Of a DNA stretch of 64,000 nt, positions 61,356-64,000 are shown one piece after another. The position numbers and the translations under genes were made by a program. The number at the start of each line of letters is the position of its first letter. Position 1 is the stretch's first letter. Origin of the DNA: Bacillus sp. UNC438CL73TsuS30 (GTDB taxonomy: Bacteria > Bacillota > Bacilli > Bacillales > Cytobacillaceae). The stretch is taken from contig NZ_AXVA01000014.1 in NCBI RefSeq assembly GCF_000482325.1, positions 62,001-126,000 on the forward strand, given 5' to 3'. Below the pieces are notes generated by a model that had not been told where the DNA came from, searched no databases, and saw nothing but the letters and a program-made list of their open reading frames with translations.

Positions 61356-62393
61356 TTGAAGGTTGCGATTATCGGTGGAACGGGATACGGGGCAATTGAA
61401 TTAATCAGATTAATTAATAAACATCCATATTTAGAAATTGGTACCGTTGTATCTAACTCGCAAGCCGGTACCCAATTTAGTGAAGCATATCCGCACTTGT
61501 TGAATATAGTAGATTTATCGCTCGAAACATTTGACCCAAGTGAATTAAGCAAAAATAATGAAATGGTTTTTCTTGCAACTCCTTCAGGTGTAAGTAAGGA
61601 CATGGTTCCGCAGCTTTTAAAAGCCGGAATCAAATGCGTAGACTTATCCGGTGACTTCCGACTAAGGTCTACTGTTGAATACGAATCGTGGTATAAACAT
61701 TCACCCGCAGATGAAAATTATTTAAATCAGGCTGTCTATGGACTTAGTGAAATTTACACAGAAAATATAAAGAATGCTAATCTGCTTTCCAATCCGGGGT
61801 GCTACCCAACGGCAGCTACACTTGGGCTTTTACCAATTTTGAAAACAAGTTTAGCAGATTATAAGTCTATTATCATTGATGCAAAATCGGGGGTATCTGG
61901 AGCAGGAAGAGGGCTTTCATTAACCTCCCACTACGGAGAAATAAATGAAAACATAAGGGCCTATAAACTTGGAGCCCATCAACATATACCGGAAATTGAG
62001 CAAACTCTTAGTGATGAAGCGCAAACACCGATCACAATCTCCTTTACAACTCACTTAGTGCCCATGACAAGAGGAATCATGTGTACGACTTATATAAACT
62101 TAAAGGATAATATTTCAACTGAAGAAGTGCTTGAATTATATGATGAATTTTATAAAAATAAGCCGTTTGTAAGGGTAAGACCAATAGGTAACCTTCCTTC
62201 AACTAAAGAGGTCCTTGGCAGTAATTATTGTGACATCGGGTTGCATGTTGATCCACGGACCGCCCGTCTAACCATTATTTCGGTGATTGATAACCTAGTA
62301 AAAGGGGCTGCAGGGCAAGCAATTCAAAATGCAAACATTATGAACGGTTGGGATGAACAGACTGGGCTTAGCGATATTCCAATGTATCCATAG
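61356..62393 (+). CDS. argC: N-acetyl-gamma-glutamyl-phosphate reductase
   Basis: NADPH-dependent third step of arginine synthesis. The 345-residue product starts KVAIIGGTGYGAIELIRL, has the catalytic cysteine C149 in SNPGCYPTAATLG, and HQHIPEIEQTL. TTG at 61356 has GGGAG nine bases upstream; ATG at 61347 touches that site. Start of the argCJB order common in Bacillus. Confidence 0.95.
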   Translation: MKVAIIGGTGYGAIELIRLINKHPYLEIGTVVSNSQAGTQFSEAYPHLLNIVDLSLETFDPSELSKNNEMVFLATPSGVSKDMVPQLLKAGIKCVDLSGDFRLRSTVEYESWYKHSPADENYLNQAVYGLSEIYTENIKNANLLSNPGCYPTAATLGLLPILKTSLADYKSIIIDAKSGVSGAGRGLSLTSHYGEINENIRAYKLGAHQHIPEIEQTLSDEAQTPITISFTTHLVPMTRGIMCTTYINLKDNISTEEVLELYDEFYKNKPFVRVRPIGNLPSTKEVLGSNYCDIGLHVDPRTARLTIISVIDNLVKGAAGQAIQNANIMNGWDEQTGLSDIPMYP

Positions 62394-62429
62394 AACATTA
62401 TTTTTGGGAAGCACAGGAGGGAAAACTTG

Positions 62430-63656
62430 ATGCAAGCAATTTCTAATCATAAAGTGGTTGTCTTAAAAGAAAAAGGCGTTACCTTACCAAAGGGATTTAA
62501 CGCAGGCGGGATGAATTGCGGGATTAAAAAGGGAAAACTGGACTTAGGCTATATCGTTTCGGAAGTTCCCTCTACAGCGGCCGGGGTATATACAACAAAC
62601 ATCTTTCAGGCAGCGCCGTTAGTCGTTACACAAGAAAGCATTGCGAAAGAACATAAAATTCAGGCTGTGCTTGTGAATTCTGGTAATGCCAATGCTTGCA
62701 CAGGGGGACAGGGACTAAAAGATGCCTCCACAATGCAAAAGGCTTTTGCCAATGAATTGGGAATACCTGAACACCTTGTTGCTGTAACTGCAACGGGCGT
62801 AATCGGAGAATTGCTTCCAATGGAAAAAATCAATCCGGGAATCGGCCAAATTTTACAGGCAGAAAATGAGGCTGAAGAAAACTTTATACAAGCGATTTTA
62901 ACAACAGATACGGCTGTGAAGCATATTGCGGTCCAAACTCAAATAGACGGGAAAACAGTCAGTATTGGCGGAGCTGCAAAGGGCTCGGGAATGATACATC
63001 CAAACATGGCAACCATGCTTGGTTTTATTACTACTGATGCAAATATAGCCCATGAGGATCTTCTTTTTGCCCTTAAAGAGGTGACAAATCAAACCTTTAA
63101 TATGATTACCGTTGATGGGGATACAAGTACAAATGATATGGTGCTGGTTATGGCCAACGGACTTGCAGAAAACAATCTACTAACTAAAGATCATCCTGAT
63201 TGGGATGGATTTGTAACGGGTTTAAAAATCGTTTCCGAGGAGCTGGCTAAAAAGATTGCCCGTGATGGTGAAGGAGCAACAAAATTAATCGAGGTAACCG
63301 TTGAAGGAGCACAAAATCAGAAGGATGCAAGCATAGTCGGGAAATCGATTATTTCTTCCAGTCTGGTTAAAACGGCTATCTTTGGAACGGACGCAAACTG
63401 GGGCAGAATTGTTACGGCGATTGGTTATAGTGGTGTGCAAGTTCAGCCTAATGCCATCAAGGTAGCGATTGGGCCTTACCAAGTGTTTGAAAATGGCTTG
63501 CCTTGTCCATTCGATGAAGCGGAAGTTAAAAACTATTTAGAGCAGGAAACCATCAAAATTTTTGTTGAATTAAATCAAGGAAATCACAGTGCTACAGCCT
63601 GGGGATGCGATTTAACCTATGATTATGTCAAAATCAATGGATCCTATCGCACATAG
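62430..63656 (+). CDS. argJ: Glutamate N-acetyltransferase / amino-acid acetyltransferase ArgJ
   Basis: Bifunctional enzyme that recycles the acetyl group from N-acetylornithine to glutamate and may also acetylate glutamate from acetyl-CoA. The 408-residue precursor self-cleaves before the nucleophile T195 in HPNMATMLGF. Other motifs: VNSGNANACTGGQG, DGDTSTNDMV, DPNWGRI-type TDANWGRIV. ATG at 62430 or TTG at 62427; AGGAGGG serves both. It lies 36 bases after argC. Confidence 0.95.
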   Translation: MQAISNHKVVVLKEKGVTLPKGFNAGGMNCGIKKGKLDLGYIVSEVPSTAAGVYTTNIFQAAPLVVTQESIAKEHKIQAVLVNSGNANACTGGQGLKDASTMQKAFANELGIPEHLVAVTATGVIGELLPMEKINPGIGQILQAENEAEENFIQAILTTDTAVKHIAVQTQIDGKTVSIGGAAKGSGMIHPNMATMLGFITTDANIAHEDLLFALKEVTNQTFNMITVDGDTSTNDMVLVMANGLAENNLLTKDHPDWDGFVTGLKIVSEELAKKIARDGEGATKLIEVTVEGAQNQKDASIVGKSIISSSLVKTAIFGTDANWGRIVTAIGYSGVQVQPNAIKVAIGPYQVFENGLPCPFDEAEVKNYLEQETIKIFVELNQGNHSATAWGCDLTYDYVKINGSYRT

Positions 63657-63671
63657 AGGAGGGGCACAAAA

Positions 63672-64000
63672 GTGAAATACCTAGTTATCAAGTGTGGCGG
63701 CAGTGTGTTAGAAAATCTGCCGAGATCATTTTATGAGGATATCGTAAAAATCCACGAATCGGGCGAGTGGACTCCTATTATTGTCCACGGTGGAGGCCCT
63801 TTAATTACAGGATTACTTAAAAACTTAAATGTTGAAACCACCTTTGTGAACGGCCTGCGCGTAACGAGCCTTCAGGTTCTGGATATCGTGGAAATGGTAC
63901 TAAGCGGGTCAGTTAATAAACAAGTGGTTAGAAATATTATTGAAGCGAGCGGTAATGCTTATGGTGTCAGCGGGGTAGATGGCTCTCTATTAAAGGCGAA
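63672..64000 (+). CDS. argB: Acetylglutamate kinase (partial, cut by window end)
   Basis: The first 109 codons of ArgB, the second enzyme of arginine synthesis. Visible are KYLVIKCGGSVLENL (phosphate-binding lysine and GG), VHGGGPLI, NGLRVTS and VEMVLSGSVNKQVV. GTG start after AGAGGAGGGG. The last visible segment is GVSGVDGSLLKAK. Confidence 0.95.
   Translation, partial: MKYLVIKCGGSVLENLPRSFYEDIVKIHESGEWTPIIVHGGGPLITGLLKNLNVETTFVNGLRVTSLQVLDIVEMVLSGSVNKQVVRNIIEASGNAYGVSGVDGSLLKA

Overview
The window looks like a chromosomal segment of a low-GC, spore-forming Bacillaceae (Bacillus/Neobacillus type). Supporting signs are strong GGAGG-type ribosome binding sites, frequent TTG and GTG starts, a teichuronic-acid (tua) operon in the B. 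subtilis gene order, an Sda-like sporulation checkpoint peptide, SigL (sigma-54) promoters and Bacillus-type intergenic palindromic repeats. No rRNA, tRNA, CRISPR array, prophage or intact insertion sequence was found. The species call is inference.

Layout. 1-7701: tuaC-tuaH cell-wall polymer operon, ending with a UTP-glucose-1-phosphate uridylyltransferase. 8109-13718: mixed genes, including a frameshifted NAD(P)H-hydrate repair gene, a short UvrC-like nuclease, a YnfA-type membrane protein with no usual start codon, a methyltransferase and malate:quinone oxidoreductase. 14443-25396: two adjacent same-strand transcription units that I read as one system for 2-aminoethylphosphonate (AEP). The first holds an APC permease, PhnW, a DeoR-family regulator and an MgtC-like protein. 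The second holds PhnX followed by a compact bacterial microcompartment (BMC) operon: two BMC-H shell proteins, one BMC-P vertex protein, an acylating aldehyde dehydrogenase, PduL, an unassigned BMC protein and alanine dehydrogenase. PhnX releases acetaldehyde, the usual volatile intermediate enclosed in BMCs. The set therefore reads as a complete phosphonate metabolosome running AEP -> phosphonoacetaldehyde -> acetaldehyde + Pi -> acetyl-CoA -> acetyl-phosphate, with alanine dehydrogenase closing the transamination cycle. This is the most interesting part of the window.

25606-34239: small proteins, Sda, an EamA transporter, RidA, a DinB protein, HemY, a GlcNAc-type PTS permease, two unknown membrane or exported proteins, and several intergenic repeats. 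34397-42252: a methyltransferase, then a sigma-54-promoted amine or polyamine-type catabolic operon (permease, amidohydrolase, carbon-nitrogen hydrolase), DoxX, a membrane HExxH protein, aroK and aroD. 42560-48203: a complete dipeptide/oligopeptide ABC transporter.

48236-58735: a glutarate / 5-aminovalerate / GABA catabolic region. A three-copy 207-bp tandem repeat is followed by a GntR regulator with its operators, lhgO, csiD, a GNAT protein, a divergent sigma-54 activator, then gabP-gabT-gabD behind a textbook -24/-12 promoter. This joins the glutarate hydroxylase route (CsiD, LhgO) to GABA/5-aminovalerate transamination and semialdehyde oxidation, as in the E. coli csiD-lhgO-gabDTP cluster, but with divided control. 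58873-64000: a coiled-coil protein translationally coupled to an ammonium transporter, a DUF4395 protein, and the start of an arginine operon (argC, argJ, argB cut by the window end).
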